Part shown: positions 18,785 through 30,900 of the stretch, in pieces
Position numbering within the stretch: the stretch's first letter is position 1
Layout of the letters: every line of letters starts with the position of its first letter
Assembly: GCF_003063645.1 (NCBI RefSeq)
Contig: NZ_NESJ01000007.1
Span: 1 to 64,000, forward strand
DNA from: Limnohabitans sp. 2KL-51
GTDB taxonomy: Bacteria > Pseudomonadota > Gammaproteobacteria > Burkholderiales > Burkholderiaceae_C
Direction of reading: 5' to 3'
Length of the DNA stretch: 64,000 nucleotides
Program-made: the position numbers and the translations under genes
Notes under the pieces: generated by a model
Database searches by the model: none
What the model saw: only the letters and a program-made list of their open reading frames with translations
Told to the model about the DNA's origin: nothing

Positions 18785-19227
18785 CACAGCACTCCAATCA
18801 GTTCAACTTCAAAGGTCACAGGCTGACCGGCCAAGGGGTGGTTGAAGTCAAACTTCACCGCTCCCTCCGCGTTCACTTCCAGCACCGTGCCCGCATACGA
18901 GCCCAAGCCGTCCGGTGTGGGGAATTGCACCACATCGCCTGCCACATATTTTTCGGTCGGATCACCCAATTCGCTCAGCAGCTTGCGGGCCACCCATTGC
19001 TGCATGTCGGCAATGTGTTCGCCAAAGGCCTCGCCGGCCGGGATCTCCATCACCACTCGGGTGCCTTCGCCCAAGCCCAACAAGCGCTGCTCGAGGGCGG
19101 GCGACAAGGTGCCCGAACCCAGCGACAGGGTGGCGGGCTTTTCATGGAAAGTGTTGATGATGTCGCCCTGCGGCCCGGCCAGGCGGTAGTGAAGCGTCAA
19201 AAAAGAGGCGGGTTCGACAATGGACAT
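18784..19227 (-). CDS. fkpB: FKBP-type peptidyl-prolyl isomerase (SlpA/FkpB-like)
   Basis: The protein has 147 residues. SFLTLHYRLAGPQGDIINTF begins an FKBP domain interrupted by a flap insertion (about 65-120: IPAGEAFGEHIADMQQWVAR...YVAGDVVQF), as in the SlyD/SlpA class of ribosome-near chaperones; the C terminus DFNHPLAGQPVTFEVELIGV is diagnostic. It lacks the His-rich metal tail of SlyD. The ATG at 19227 gives the normal start; an in-frame TTG at 19260 would add 11 residues. It is first in the operon with ispH and serS, an order common in proteobacteria, and divergent from radC. Confidence 0.93.
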
Positions 19228-19356
19228 AAGGGTTTTCTGGAATGCCGCAAACGCGGCCAAACGGGCATAAAGGAGCCATTATTGTAAAAAGCCCGGCCAA
19301 CCCGCCCCACAAAAGGGGCAAGAAGGACCGAAGGCCGCTCCGGGGAGGGGCAAGAC

Positions 19357-20028
19357 ATGAGCATGAAGGACTTGCCGGCCGATGCGCGCCCGCGCGAAAA
19401 ATTGCTCGCCCGAGGGCCACAGGCCCTGAGCGATGTGGAGTTGCTGGCCATTTTGCTGCGCACCGGCATGGTGGGCAAAAACGTCTTCCAGCTGTCAGAA
19501 GAATTACTCGGACCCGACGGCATCGCGGGCTTGCTGCAGGCCACGGCGCAGTCACTTAAATTGGTTAAGGGTCTGGGCCCGGCCAAACAGGCCGAGCTGC
19601 TGGCCGTGTTCGAGCTGGCACGACGGGCCTTAGGCCAGCGCCTGAAAGAGCGCGAGGCATTCCAAACGCCGGGCGCCGTCAAACAGTATTTGCAGTTGCA
19701 GCTGGCGTACAAAAATCACGAAGTCTTTGCGGTGCTGTTTCTGGACAGCCAAAACCGCATGCTGGCCATGGAAGAACTTTTTCGGGGCACCCTCAGCCAG
19801 ACCTCGGTCTACCCCCGCGAAGTGGTCATGCGCGCCCTGCACCACCAGGCCGCCGCTGTGGTGCTGTCGCACAACCACCCCAGCGGCTCGGTGCAGCCCA
19901 GCCGCGCCGACGAGCACCTGACCCAGACTCTCAAGGCCTCCTTGGCGCTGGTCGATGTGCGTGTGCTCGACCACATCATCGTGGGGCAAGGGCAGGCACT
20001 GTCGATGGCCGAAGCAGGATTGATGTGA
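19357..20028 (+). CDS. radC: RadC/JAB-domain protein
   Basis: The protein has 223 residues. The N-terminal helix-hairpin-helix part (about 1-95, with [15 protein letters not shown]) is followed by an MPN/JAB domain (about 105-223) with the metal-binding set His172, His174 (SHNHPSGS) and Asp185, plus Glu139-140 in [10 protein letters not shown]. The family is named RadC from a misassigned E. coli mutant, and its role is unknown; chromosomal copies lie near housekeeping genes, as here. The short leader carries GGGGAGGGGC about 10 bases before the ATG as a ribosome-binding site. Confidence 0.94.
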   Translation: MSMKDLPADARPREKLLARGPQALSDVELLAILLRTGMVGKNVFQLSEELLGPDGIAGLLQATAQSLKLVKGLGPAKQAELLAVFELARRALGQRLKEREAFQTPGAVKQYLQLQLAYKNHEVFAVLFLDSQNRMLAMEELFRGTLSQTSVYPREVVMRALHHQAAAVVLSHNHPSGSVQPSRADEHLTQTLKASLALVDVRVLDHIIVGQGQALSMAEAGLM

Positions 20029-20070
20029 GGGTCGGTAAACTCACGGATTTACACCAACACCCTGCCGCCC

Positions 20071-21069
20071 ATGTCTCACTACCACCTCTACGCCATCGGC
20101 AATGCCCTGGTCGACACCGAATACGAAGTCTCTGACGCCTTGCTGCACACCATGGGCGTGAGCAAGCGCCACATGACGCTGATCGACACCCCCCAACGCG
20201 CCGAACTGCTCACCCACGTGCAAGGCCTGCACGCCCGGCGCACCGGTGGTGGCTCGGCCGGCAATACCGTGGTGGCGCTGGCCCAATTGGGCGGCAAAGC
20301 CTTTTACTCATGCCGGGTGGCCGACGACGAGTTGGGTGCCTTCTACAGCCAAGACCTGCAAGCCAACGGCGTGGCCACCAACCTGACCCACACCAAAGCG
20401 CAAGCAGGCCAGACCGGCAGCTGCATGGTGCTGGTCACGCCCGATGCCGAGCGCAGCATGTGCACCTTTTTAGGTGCCACCTCGCAGCTAGACGCCTCGG
20501 CCCTGCATCCGCAAGACATCGCCAAGTCCAAAATTTATTACATGGAAGGCTACCTGGCCGCTTCGCCCAGTGGCCTCGAAGCCGCAGTCCAAGGCCGCCA
20601 AATCGCCATTGAGCACCAAGTGGCCACGGCTCTGACGCTCAGCGATGTGAGCATGATCAACTTCTGCCGTGCAGGCCTGCAAGCCATGATCGGCAACGGC
20701 CTGGGCTATTTGTTTGCCAACGAAGAAGAAGCGCAAACCTGGTGCGGCACCACCGAGCTCGACGCCATCATTGGCCAGCTGTCGGCTTTGGCGAAAACCG
20801 TATGCCTGACGCGTGGCCCCAAGGGCTGCATCGTCGTGCAAGGCCAGCAGCGCATCGCAGTGCCCGCCTTGCCCACCCAAGCGGTGGACACCAATGGTGC
20901 CGGCGACATGTTTGCAGGTGCCTTTTTGTTCGGCATCACCCACGGTCAAAGCCCGGCGCAAGCGGCCGCACTGGCCAACCGCGCTGCCGCTGCGGTGGTC
21001 AGCCAGCACGGCAACCGCTTGACAGCCGCGCAACTGCAGCAGATTCACGCCGACTTCCAGAAGGCCTGA
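20071..21069 (+). CDS. PfkB-family carbohydrate/adenosine-type kinase
   Basis: The protein has 332 residues. Signature 1 ([19 protein letters not shown], about residues 52-70) and signature 2 ([16 protein letters not shown], about 275-290, with the catalytic Asp) are intact, and a SRGPKG-like TRGPKGCIV strand is present. The family phosphorylates sugars or nucleosides; bacterial members of this length beginning YAIGNALVD are usually annotated as adenosine-kinase-like. The exact substrate is not deducible. It is followed after 2 bases by purT, which supports a purine-salvage link without proving it. Confidence 0.9.
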   Translation: MSHYHLYAIGNALVDTEYEVSDALLHTMGVSKRHMTLIDTPQRAELLTHVQGLHARRTGGGSAGNTVVALAQLGGKAFYSCRVADDELGAFYSQDLQANGVATNLTHTKAQAGQTGSCMVLVTPDAERSMCTFLGATSQLDASALHPQDIAKSKIYYMEGYLAASPSGLEAAVQGRQIAIEHQVATALTLSDVSMINFCRAGLQAMIGNGLGYLFANEEEAQTWCGTTELDAIIGQLSALAKTVCLTRGPKGCIVVQGQQRIAVPALPTQAVDTNGAGDMFAGAFLFGITHGQSPAQAAALANRAAAAVVSQHGNRLTAAQLQQIHADFQKA

Positions 21070-21071
21070 GC

Positions 21072-22208
21072 ATGAAAAAAATTCTCCTCCTCGGCTCCGG
21101 TGAACTCGGCAAAGAATTCGTCATCAGCGCCAAACGCTTGGGCTGCCATGTGATGGCCTGCGACAGCTATGCGGGTGCCCCCGCCATGCAAGTGGCCGAC
21201 GAGTTTTGTGTCTTCAGCATGCTCGACGAAGCGCCACTGCGCGCGGCCATCGCCAAGTACCAGCCCGATTTGATCGTGCCCGAGATCGAGGCCATCCGCA
21301 CCGAGGTGCTGCTGGAGGTTGAAAAGGAAGGCTTTGAGGTCATCCCCAGCGCCCGCGCCGCCAACCTGACCATGAACCGCGACCGCATCCGCGATGTGGC
21401 CGTGGGCTTGGGCGTGCGCACAGCGAAGTTCAGCTACGCCGACTCGGCCGTCGAACTGCTGGCCAAAGCCACCGAGATCGGTTTTCCGGTCGTCATCAAA
21501 CCGGTGATGAGTTCATCGGGCAAAGGCCAGAGCGTGGCCAAGACGGCTGCCGACGTGCAGATAAGCTGGGACTTCGCCTGCGCCGGTATGCGCGGCGATC
21601 GCCAGAAAGTCATCGTCGAAGAATTCATCCACTTCGAGTTTGAAATCACCTTGCTCACCATCCGACAGCGCAACGGCCAAACCCTGTTTTGCCCGCCCAT
21701 TGGCCATGTGCAAGAGCGCGGCGACTACCAGTACAGTTGGCAGCCCCAAGGCATGAAGCCCGAGCAACTTTTGGCAGCACAGCAAATGGCCGAAAAAGTC
21801 ACCACCGACCTGGGCGGCGCGGGCCTGTTCGGCGTGGAGTTTTTCGTGACGAAAGACGAGGTGATCTTCAGCGAACTGAGCCCTCGCCCGCACGACACCG
21901 GCATGGTCACCCTCATCAGCCAAAACCTGAGCGAATTTGACCTGCACGCCCGCGCCATTTTGGGCTTACCGATCCCCAGCATCGAGTGCGTAGAAGGTGC
22001 CAGCGCTGTGGTGCTGGCCGACAAGGATGGCGAAAACCCCCGCTTCAGGGGTGTGGCAGAAGCCCTTAGCGAACCCGGCGTGGACGTGCGCATCTTTGGC
22101 AAACCCACCACCCGGCCCTATCGCCGCATGGCGGTGGCGCTGGCCCAAGGCGACAACGCGCTGCAACGGGCGCGTGAGGCTGCAGCCAAAATTTCGGTGG
22201 TGGTCTAA
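21072..22208 (+). CDS. purT: Formate-dependent GAR transformylase
   Basis: The protein has 378 residues. [21 protein letters not shown] is the N-terminal pre-ATP-grasp nucleotide-binding fold; [17 protein letters not shown] is the ATP-grasp glycine-rich loop, and [24 protein letters not shown] carries the metal ligands. PurT makes formyl-GAR from GAR, formate and ATP in purine synthesis, an alternative to folate-dependent PurN. The ATG at 21072 lies two bases after the kinase stop codon and begins the conserved N terminus; the longer open frame upstream is discarded. It precedes galE by four bases. Confidence 0.96.
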   Translation: MKKILLLGSGELGKEFVISAKRLGCHVMACDSYAGAPAMQVADEFCVFSMLDEAPLRAAIAKYQPDLIVPEIEAIRTEVLLEVEKEGFEVIPSARAANLTMNRDRIRDVAVGLGVRTAKFSYADSAVELLAKATEIGFPVVIKPVMSSSGKGQSVAKTAADVQISWDFACAGMRGDRQKVIVEEFIHFEFEITLLTIRQRNGQTLFCPPIGHVQERGDYQYSWQPQGMKPEQLLAAQQMAEKVTTDLGGAGLFGVEFFVTKDEVIFSELSPRPHDTGMVTLISQNLSEFDLHARAILGLPIPSIECVEGASAVVLADKDGENPRFRGVAEALSEPGVDVRIFGKPTTRPYRRMAVALAQGDNALQRAREAAAKISVVV

Positions 22209-22212
22209 ACCC

Positions 22213-23223
22213 ATGAGCACCATCCTTGTCACGGGCGGCGCAGGCTACATCGGCTCGCACACGGCGGTAGAACTCTTGAACGCGGGACACCAGGTGGTCA
22301 TCGTCGACAACTTGTGTAACAGCAGCGCCAAGGTGCTCGACCGGATCGAGGCCCTCGCGGGCAAGAACTTCAACTTCGTCCAGGCCGATGTGCGCGACAG
22401 CGCAGCAATCGACCGGATCTTTGCCGAACACCGCATCGACGGCGTCATCCACTTTGCGGGCCTCAAAGCCGTGGGTGAGTCGGTGGCCCAACCACTGCGC
22501 TACTTTGACAACAACGTGGGCAGCACCTTGGCCTTGCTGCACGCCATGGACCGTGCCAACGTGCGCCGCATTGTGTTCAGCTCATCGGCCACGGTGTATG
22601 GCGACCCCGAGCAGGTGCCCATCACCGAAGACAGCCGCCTGCAGGTTACCAACCCTTATGGACGCACCAAGCTGATCTGCGAAGACATCCTGCGTGACCT
22701 GCAACAGGCCGACCCGCGCTGGCATGTGGCCATCCTGCGCTACTTCAACCCGGTCGGCGCACACATCAGCGGCACCATCGGCGAAAACCCGAGTGGCACC
22801 CCCAACAACTTGATGCCCTTCATCACCCAAGTGGCAGTGGGGCAACGCGAGTTTTTGAGCATTTTTGGCAAGGATTACCCCACACCCGATGGCACGGGGG
22901 TGCGCGACTACATCCATGTGGTCGACTTGGCGCAGGGGCATCTGGCCGCGCTCAAGTACCTGAACGACCGCCAAGCCAGCATCACCGTCAACTTGGGCAC
23001 CGGGCGCGGCGTGAGCGTGCAGGAACTGGCTGACACTTTTGCCCGCGTGACGGGTGTACCCGTGCCCTACCGCTTTGTGGAGCGCCGCCCCGGTGATGTG
23101 GCGGCCTGCTACGCCGACACGCGCCTGGCCCAAGAAGCGCTGGGCTGGCAGGCGCAATTGGGGGTCGAGCGCATGTGCCAGGACGCCTGGCGCTGGCAAT
23201 CGAACAATCCAAAGGGGTATTGA
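22213..23223 (+). CDS. galE: UDP-glucose 4-epimerase
   Basis: The protein has 336 residues. The NAD-binding motif VTGGAGYIGSHT is at the N terminus, the catalytic Tyr-Lys pair is in NPYGRTK with Ser in FSSSATVYG, and NLGTGRGVSV and RRPGDVAACYAD appear near the C terminus. It interconverts UDP-glucose and UDP-galactose for surface polysaccharides. The ATG at 22213 is the family start. It is the last gene of the radC-purT run and converges on rfbC; a short inverted repeat (CACGGGC/GCCCGTG, 23224-23255) lies behind it without a T-run. Confidence 0.97.
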   Translation: MSTILVTGGAGYIGSHTAVELLNAGHQVVIVDNLCNSSAKVLDRIEALAGKNFNFVQADVRDSAAIDRIFAEHRIDGVIHFAGLKAVGESVAQPLRYFDNNVGSTLALLHAMDRANVRRIVFSSSATVYGDPEQVPITEDSRLQVTNPYGRTKLICEDILRDLQQADPRWHVAILRYFNPVGAHISGTIGENPSGTPNNLMPFITQVAVGQREFLSIFGKDYPTPDGTGVRDYIHVVDLAQGHLAALKYLNDRQASITVNLGTGRGVSVQELADTFARVTGVPVPYRFVERRPGDVAACYADTRLAQEALGWQAQLGVERMCQDAWRWQSNNPKGY

Positions 23224-23317
23224 CACGGGCAGGTTCCCTGAAAGGCAAGCCCGTGATGGCCTGCTTGCGGGATCACTCAGCGCAACGGTGGACGGATCTG
23301 GCCACCGAAGTATCGGC

Positions 23318-23869
23318 TCAGGAAAACTTGTCGGCCTCAGCCCATGACGCCGCAGCAGCGTCCTTGGCCGCCAACAGGGGCTGGCCTGTCATCGGCCAGA
23401 CAATGCCCACCGTAGGGTCATCCCAGCTCAGGCTGCGCTCGTGGACGGGGTACCAGTAATCGGTGGTTTTGTACAAAAACTCGGCCGATTCACTGAGCAC
23501 CACAAAACCGTGTGCAAAACCCGGCGGCACCCACAGCTGCTGGTGCTTTTGCGCATCCAAGTACACCCCCACCCATTGGCCAAAAGTGGCCGAGCTTTGG
23601 CGCAAATCCACCACCGCATCAAACACCTGGCCTTGCACCACGCGTACCAGCTTGCCCTGGGGGTTCTGGATTTGGTAGTGCAAGCCGCGCAAAACGCCTT
23701 GCGCGGATTTGCTGTGGTTGTCTTGCACGAAGGGCAAATCAACACCTGTTTTTTCAGCAAAGTCGCGCTGGTTGAAGGACTCAAAGAAGAAGCCCCGCGC
23801 GTCCCCAAAGACCTTGGGCTCAAGGATCAGGACTTCGGGCAAGGCGGTGGGTGTCACGGTGTAGGGCAT
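23318..23869 (-). CDS. rfbC: dTDP-4-dehydrorhamnose 3,5-epimerase
   Basis: The protein has 183 residues with the cupin-type RmlC fold: PKVFGDARGFFFESFN, the catalytic His in VLRGLHYQ, and GQWVGVYLDAQKHQQLWVPP and FAHGFVVLSE further on. It acts in dTDP-L-rhamnose synthesis. Its ATG overlaps the stop of rfbA by one base, so the two are coupled. The open frame continues upstream through rfbA in another frame and is not used. rfbB and rfbD, usually in the same operon, are absent from the window. Confidence 0.96.
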   Translation of the reverse strand: MPYTVTPTALPEVLILEPKVFGDARGFFFESFNQRDFAEKTGVDLPFVQDNHSKSAQGVLRGLHYQIQNPQGKLVRVVQGQVFDAVVDLRQSSATFGQWVGVYLDAQKHQQLWVPPGFAHGFVVLSESAEFLYKTTDYWYPVHERSLSWDDPTVGIVWPMTGQPLLAAKDAAAASWAEADKFS

Positions 23870-24741
23870 TATTTCAGCAAGTTCAAAAGGTATTGGCCGT
23901 AGCCATTTTTGGCCAAGGGCGCGGCCAGCTTCTGCACAGCCGCCGCATCGATCCACTTTTGCGAGAAAGCAATTTCCTCTGGGCAAGCCACCATCAGGCC
24001 TTGGCGCTTTTGCAATGTGGCAATGAAGCCTGCGGCTTCGAGCAAACTGTCGTGTGTGCCTGTGTCCAACCAGGCATAACCTCGACCCATGATTTCCACG
24101 TTGAGCTGGTTCAGCTCGAGATAGCGCTTGTTCACATCGGTGATTTCCAGCTCGCCACGCGGTGAAGGCTGGATCTCGGCGGCGATGTCGCACACCTGCT
24201 GGTCGTAAAAGTACAAGCCTGTGACGGCATAGTTGCTTTTGGGTGTTTTGGGCTTTTCTTCGATGCTCAGCGCACGTTGATGCCCGTCAAAATCCACCAC
24301 CCCATAACGCTCCGGGTCGTGCACATGGTAAGCAAACACACTGGCGCCGTGGGTGCGTTCGTTGGCATTGGCCAAGAGCTTCACCAAATCGTGGCCGTAG
24401 TAGATGTTGTCGCCCAGTACCAGGGCGCTCGGGTCGTTGCCCACAAAGTCCTTGCCAATGATGAAAGCCTGCGCCAGACCATCTGGACTGGGCTGCACCG
24501 CGTACTGGATGTTCATGCCCCACTGGCTGCCGTCGCCCAGCAGTTCGGTAAAACGTGGCGTGTCTTGCGGCGTGCTGATCAGCAACACATCGCGAATGCC
24601 CGCCAACATGAGCGTGGTCAGCGGGTAATACACCATAGGCTTGTCGTACACCGGCATGAGCTGCTTGCTCACCGCTTGGGTCACGGGGTACAGGCGGGTG
24701 CCGGAGCCGCCTGCGAGGATGATGCCTTTTCGATTTGTCAT
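23869..24741 (-). CDS. rfbA: Glucose-1-phosphate thymidylyltransferase
   Basis: The protein has 290 residues. [17 protein letters not shown] is the nucleotide-binding start, followed by [30 protein letters not shown] and the metal-binding Asp in [14 protein letters not shown]. It makes dTDP-glucose from glucose-1-phosphate, the first step to dTDP-rhamnose. The ATG at 24741 gives the usual length; an ATG three codons upstream is possible. The gene is the first of the rfbAC pair and lies 180 bases downstream of the giant exoprotein gene on the same strand. Confidence 0.97.
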   Translation of the reverse strand: MTNRKGIILAGGSGTRLYPVTQAVSKQLMPVYDKPMVYYPLTTLMLAGIRDVLLISTPQDTPRFTELLGDGSQWGMNIQYAVQPSPDGLAQAFIIGKDFVGNDPSALVLGDNIYYGHDLVKLLANANERTHGASVFAYHVHDPERYGVVDFDGHQRALSIEEKPKTPKSNYAVTGLYFYDQQVCDIAAEIQPSPRGELEITDVNKRYLELNQLNVEIMGRGYAWLDTGTHDSLLEAAGFIATLQKRQGLMVACPEEIAFSQKWIDAAAVQKLAAPLAKNGYGQYLLNLLK

Positions 24742-24818
24742 GCGATGCATTTTAGAACACCCCACTTTTCATGGGCGGTCAATGCAGGCGCAGCGGCACC
24801 TTGAATCACCACACTGTT

Positions 24819-24848
24819 CGAGCAACACGCTCAAGGCATGTTGGCTCG
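24819..24848 (-). terminator. Possible terminator of the giant exoprotein gene
   Basis: A hairpin of CGAGC-AACA with TGTT-G-GCTCG (one bulge) sits about 74 bases beyond the stop codon. It lacks a clear T-run, so termination may be weak or factor dependent. Confidence 0.3.
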
Positions 24849-24921
24849 ACTCGCTTAAATAACAGATGGATGCATCGCTGGTGACTCGAGCTTATCAAGT
24901 CAGGGGCGTCTCGAACGGCGT

Positions 24922-27900
24922 TCAATTTGGCTGTATCTGCACGCGGATGGGGGCTGGCACATTGGTCTGCGGCACAACTGGCGCAATCTGCCTGATTTCA
25001 ACCGAATTCGTGACAGGCGTTGGGGCTTGAATAACCTGGGATGCGCCCGTGGCTCCGGGCTCTGGGACGCGAATTTGTACGTTCACCGTTTCTGCGCCGG
25101 TCAATTCAACATTTTGGACAGTGCGGATTTGAACGGGCTCCTCCACGGACTGACGCAACTGCACGGTGGGTTCGCTGTCGCTTGCGACTTTGGGCTGATC
25201 CGTCCTCTCGGCTTGCCGTGTCTCTTGGCCTGTTCCTTTGTCTTTGTCTTTGTCTTTGTCTGCACTGTCTTTGGCATCGGAAGTACTCGAAGAAGCCGTC
25301 GCCTCACCCGATGGCTCTGCAGCACCAGAAGAGCTGGCCGAGCCACTCGAACTTGATGATCCTTCTGCGCTTGTACTGCTTGTACTGCTTGTACTGCTTG
25401 TACTGCTTGTACTGCTTGTACTGCTTGTACTGCTTGAACTGTCTGTACTGCCAGTACTTGTACTTCCTGTACTTTCTGTACCTCCTGTACTTCCTGTACT
25501 TCCAGTAGCAACACCCCCAGAAGGTGCAGCTACAGGCGAAGCAGTGGGCAAGGCCGCTGGAGTGACGCCCAAAGCACCACTCGGCGCGGGGATTGACAAA
25601 ACAGGTGCTGACACTTGAGGCGCTGGCACCTGTATCGGGGGAACAACAGGCGGTGCGACAGGTGCGGCAGGCGTAGTTGGCACGACTGGCGCGACTGGCA
25701 CAACTGGTGCGACTGGCACAACTGGTGCGACTGGCGCGACTGGCGCGACTGGCGCGACTGGCGCGACTGGCGCGACTGGCGCGACTGGCGCGACTGGCGC
25801 GACTGGCGCGACTGGCGCGACTGGCACGACTGGCGCGACTGGCGCGACTGGCGCGACGGGCACGACTGGCACGACTGGCACGACGGGCACCTTAGGCACC
25901 GTAGGAACGATTGGCACTTCAGGCTCTTCGGGTATGGGGATGATATTTGCTGCCACGTCGACTATCACAGGCGGTGTAAAGACATAGTCGCTGCGTTCGC
26001 TTCGCGATGTCGAACTCAACAATCTAAAGTCAGCCAATCCCTCGGACTTGATTTTTGTTGAACCGACTTGGCTGGACACATAGGCCAGTGAAACAGGCGA
26101 GAAATCCAATACCAACTGATCCCCCGCTACTGCACCGGTGATCTGTCCAACCAAACTGACTTTAGTCAAGTCCACATCGACTTTGTTGTCAAAAGTTTTG
26201 TCAAACTCCCCTGCGATGGTCGCTTGGCCATTGACAGGTCGGGCAAGCACCACCACAGGTGCATTGGCGATGCTCAAAGTCGGCAGCCGATAATTGGACT
26301 GAAGACCCGAGGCACCATCTCCGAGGGTAATGGCCGTGATGAATTTATTTGCAGTGTTGACGTGTGCATCCGAAGACACCGCGCCGGTGTAGCTCAAGAC
26401 CTCGCCGTTGACACCGGTCTGCAAGTTCACCGCATTGCTCAGATCCGTTGTGCCGTCGTAGGTTTTAGATGCCGAGAGACTGAGCGTTTTAGGTTGGATA
26501 AGGCCGTCAAGGATGGTGATGGGTGCCAATGCGTAATTGCGTGCATCTGTACCACTCAGGGCGCCACCCAAAACAGTGACTTTGTTTGCGTCTCTAACAT
26601 CTTTGCTGTTGTATGAGGCTGAGCCGAAAGAAGCACTCACCACATCGCCGGCAAAAACGGAGCCCAAATTAGGGGTGACCACCACATTTGCCGCAGTTGA
26701 ACCATCATAAGTTTTCCCGATGACCTCGAACACATTGTTCAGCAGGAATGGGGTGATGGTGCCTTGACCTACAAAGGTCAGACCTTGCGTGGGCAAATAA
26801 CCATAGACCCTCGCGCCAACGGCATCGGTGGTCTCAAAGATGGCATTGGTCAGTGTGACTGTGTGTACACCGACATCGACGCCGCCAAAAGTCGCCCCAT
26901 AACCAGCCGTGTTGGTCATCGGTTTGAGATCGGTTAACTTGTCGCCGTCCAAAAGCGTTCCGCTGGAAGTGAAACGCATATCAGCAGGATTTGCCGCATT
27001 GGTTTTGTTGTACGCGCGACTCACGCCTTGCAAAGATACTGTCACCTCAGGCGAGACTTGGTACAAAAACCCATTCCCTGAATTTTGAAGTGGCTCGGCC
27101 TGAGGCCCTGCCCTGTATTGTTTGAACTGATAAGCCAAACCGCCCTTCAAGTCCAAAGCTGGTGACTGGGTATGAACCAACCACCGGGCCTGAGGCGAAG
27201 TCAGCGCGAAGACGGATGCACCTGCATTGTTGGTGAAGCTTGCAGCCTCCACGTGGATAGCACCCACGTTGTTGGAAGGCGAGTTGCCAGCAACTTGGAC
27301 AAGGGCGTTCGGCATCAGCGTCACATCACCTGCAGTCGCTTTGAGGCTCACAGTCGAATCGTTGCCAGACAAATTAATTCTGGAATTGATCACGACATCA
27401 CCCAAGCCGCTTTCCACGGAAAGCCGACCCAATCCGGTGATGGTCGAGTTCGCTAGGTTCACATCATTGCTTTTGTGAACCAACACATTGGCACCCTGAC
27501 CTATTGACAAAGAACCTGTAGCCAGGCTGCCAGTTGAGCCGCCATCGCCCAGTTTCAAAGTCCCAACTGCAATGGTGGTATCGCCCGTGTAAGTGTTATC
27601 ACCCGTCAACGTCAATGTGCTGTTGGATGAGTCTTTGACCAAGCCACCGGCTCCACTGATCACGCCGCTCAGCGTTTGCGCTTGGTTGCCTTTCAGCACC
27701 AACGAAGCACCCCCTGCCAACTGAATGGCGCCGGCATATTGCCCACCACCCAATTGAACTGCACCATCCAGCACAAGCTGTCCGCCATTCACTTGCGTGA
27801 CACCCTCGTAGGTGTTTTGACCGGTCAGCGTCAAGCTGCCTGCGCCAAGCTTGTTCAAGCTGCTAGTGTTGCCGACCAAGGCCGTGGCAAACGTCACAGC

Positions 27901-30900
27901 TTGACCAGCCGTATCCACCCGGTATGCGTTGTCCGTCAAACTCAGACGTGAGGAGTAATCTTGTTGGTTGGTGGTGCTGTAGCGCAGCGTGCCGCCGCTG
28001 AACGCCAAATCACCCGTATTGGACAAGGCCCCAGCACTTGCTGCCTCCAGCACACCCCCAGCGAACACAGTGCCACCACTGTAGGTGTTCGTCCCACTTA
28101 GGCTCAATACCCCAGAGCCCAATTGCTTGACTTGCCCTGCACCACTGACAGTGCCTGCGAGGATTTGAGCCGCACTCGAGTCGAATTCAAATCGCGTACC
28201 CTGCGACAGTTGAATGGCACCGGTGTAGTTGCCTTGACCCAAAGTTGCGGCACCGGTCAGCACAAGGGCTCCTGCCTCGATGCGAGTATCTCCGGTATAG
28301 GCATTGGTGCCTGCCAACTCCAATACGCCATCGCCTGTTTTAGTCAAACCCATTACCAAACCACTCAGAGCACCGTTCAAGATGCTTGGCGTGTTCGCAT
28401 CGCTAACCGCAATTCGCAATTGGTCTCTAACGGCCAAGCTTTGGGTATTGACCGACGAGGCATCGATCACCAGCGATGCCAAGGACTTGGCAGCCCCAAC
28501 ATTCCCGTCGAATGTGACAGTGCCAGTGGCATTCACAGTCAGGGATGCACCTGCAACCGTCGATGCATCCACTGCGCCCATGAAACGGACATTGGTGAGG
28601 TCGGTCAAAGTGCTGTCACTGGCCAGCGTCACTGCGCCGCCATAGGTTTGCCCGGCAAGGGTGGACACATCGGCGGCCAGGCGTGTGGCGCCTGTGACGT
28701 TCAAACTGCTCAAGGCGGTCAGTTGTCCAGCCAGATTGGCATCACCGGTCACGCCCAAGCTGAAGTTGCCACCTTGCACCACCGTTCCGGTGGTGGTCGC
28801 TACTGATTGGCCAATCAAGGTCGTATCTTTGACCAAGTTGACCGTGCCGCCGTAGCTTTGCACGCCCGTGGTTTGAACAGAACCCGCATTCAATTGAATA
28901 TCCGGTGAAGAGAGACTCAAACTGCTCAAGGGAGCGCTGGTTCCTACAGCCGAATTCAAAATGGCTTGGCTGCCCACACCACTCAAAAGAATGCCCAGTG
29001 CACGGGCTGTGGGGCCAGCAGCGCTGTCAACCATACCGTCAATACGGATGATGGCAGCAGCTCCCGTGGCCACCAATTGGGCATCACCGGCGAGCAACAA
29101 AGACCCGCCAAAGATTTGCGAACCGCTGGAAGAAACACCGCCGCCCAAAGTGGCGTTGTGATCCACCTGCAAGGAGTTCAAACCAGAGAGGTCACCTGCC
29201 GTTACAAGCCCGCCTGCACCGTTAACGATTAATCCTTTGCCAGCTCCTTGGAGTGTGGCGCCAATGACCACCTTGTTGGCGCTCAGTGTCGTGTCCGTGG
29301 TAAGGGTGACAGCGCCGGTGTAGGTTTGATCGCCGGTGGTGCTCACATTCGCACCCAATTGCGCAGAGCCATTCACCGTGACCGTGCTTAAACCCGACAC
29401 CAAAGCATCAAATTGGGCATTGCCATTGACTTGCAGTGCGCTGCCATTGCCAGTGACCGTGCCCTTTGTGAGCACCGACGAACCGCTGAGATTTGCACTG
29501 CTGGTCAGGGCCACAGCGCCGTCATACACCTGGGCACCACTGGTCGTGATCTGGCCATTGGGCAAATTGATCTGACCGGCTTTCACGTTCAAATCTTTCA
29601 GCGCACGCGAGCTACCCACATCAAAGGACAAAGTCAGCGCACCAGCACCGGTGTCCAAGCTCAAGCCTTGAGCACCTGCCGCATTCGCGTCGATGGTGCC
29701 ACCGATACTGATGCTACTGGCGCTCAAGCGCGTATCGGCAAATAGGGAAAGATTTCCCCCATATTGCTGCAGGGCCGTTGTCGAAATTCGCGCGCCCAAC
29801 TCGGCATTGCCAGAAACACTGAGGTTGGCGACGCCACTGATTTGCCCACCCATGCTGGCGTTGCCAACAATGGACAAGTTTTGTCCTGCCCCCGTGATGT
29901 CACTGCCACTGCCAATTCTCACAGTAGAAGCGGTCAAAGATGTATCACTGCGCAATGTGATAGCACCTGTGTAATTTTGTTCGCCGCTGGTCTGGATGGC
30001 CGCTGAGTTCAAAGTGATATCGGCTGCGCTGACCGACAAAGAACTCAAACCGGGTGCATTGCCAATACTGCCGGTGATGATGGCTTTGCCAGAACCCCCT
30101 GTGGCATTCACAGTCAGCGCCTTGGCTGTGGTGACACTGTTGAGATCTCCGGTGAGCGTGATCACGCTTGCACTGCCCGTGGTGGTCAAGCTGGCGTCGC
30201 TGAGCAAACTCAAAGTACCCGTATAGATTTGATCTCCGGTCGTGCCAATGTTGCCACCCAAACGGGTGTTGCCCGCGATTGACAATTGCTTCACGTCAGT
30301 CACGTTGGCATCGAATTGGGCATCTGAGCCCACGTTCAAATCGTATCCACCTCCCGTGATCGCCCCACCCGCAAGGAAACTGCTCCCTGTCAGCGTGACG
30401 TCCGCACCCAGAGTGACCGCGCCCGTGTAGGTCTGCGCACCTGTGCTGGTGATGGCGTTGGTGTTGATCGCTGTGGTGCCGCTGACCGACAAAGTCGTCA
30501 AACCGGTCACCGTGTCTGCTACGTCATCACCCAACACAGCGTTGCCCGTGATCGTCAGTGCGTTGCCAGGGCCCGCCACTGTGCTCAGGCTGGTGATGGT
30601 GCTGCCGGCCAAGGTGGTTGCAGCGCCCAGGGTCAGCGCATCGCCATAGTTTTGCGTGCCGCTGCTGCGCACGCTGCCACCGTTGATTGCGGTTGTACCG
30701 GCGGCGTCGGTGGTCAGGCTGGCCAGTCGGTCGCCTTCAGTGCCGGCTGCGCCGGTGCCACCGATCGCACCGGACAAAGTGGTGGCTCCGCTGTCGTTGA
30801 TCGTCAAACTGCGGTTGATTCCGTTGGATTTGATCGCGTCCGCCAGAGTGATGCCTGCACCAGACAGCGTGGTATCAGCGCCCAGGGTCACCGGACCGGC

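Noticed and set aside
25371..25890. CRISPR array
   Set aside because: The repeats are 9-bp in-frame microsatellites without spacers, and no cas genes are near.
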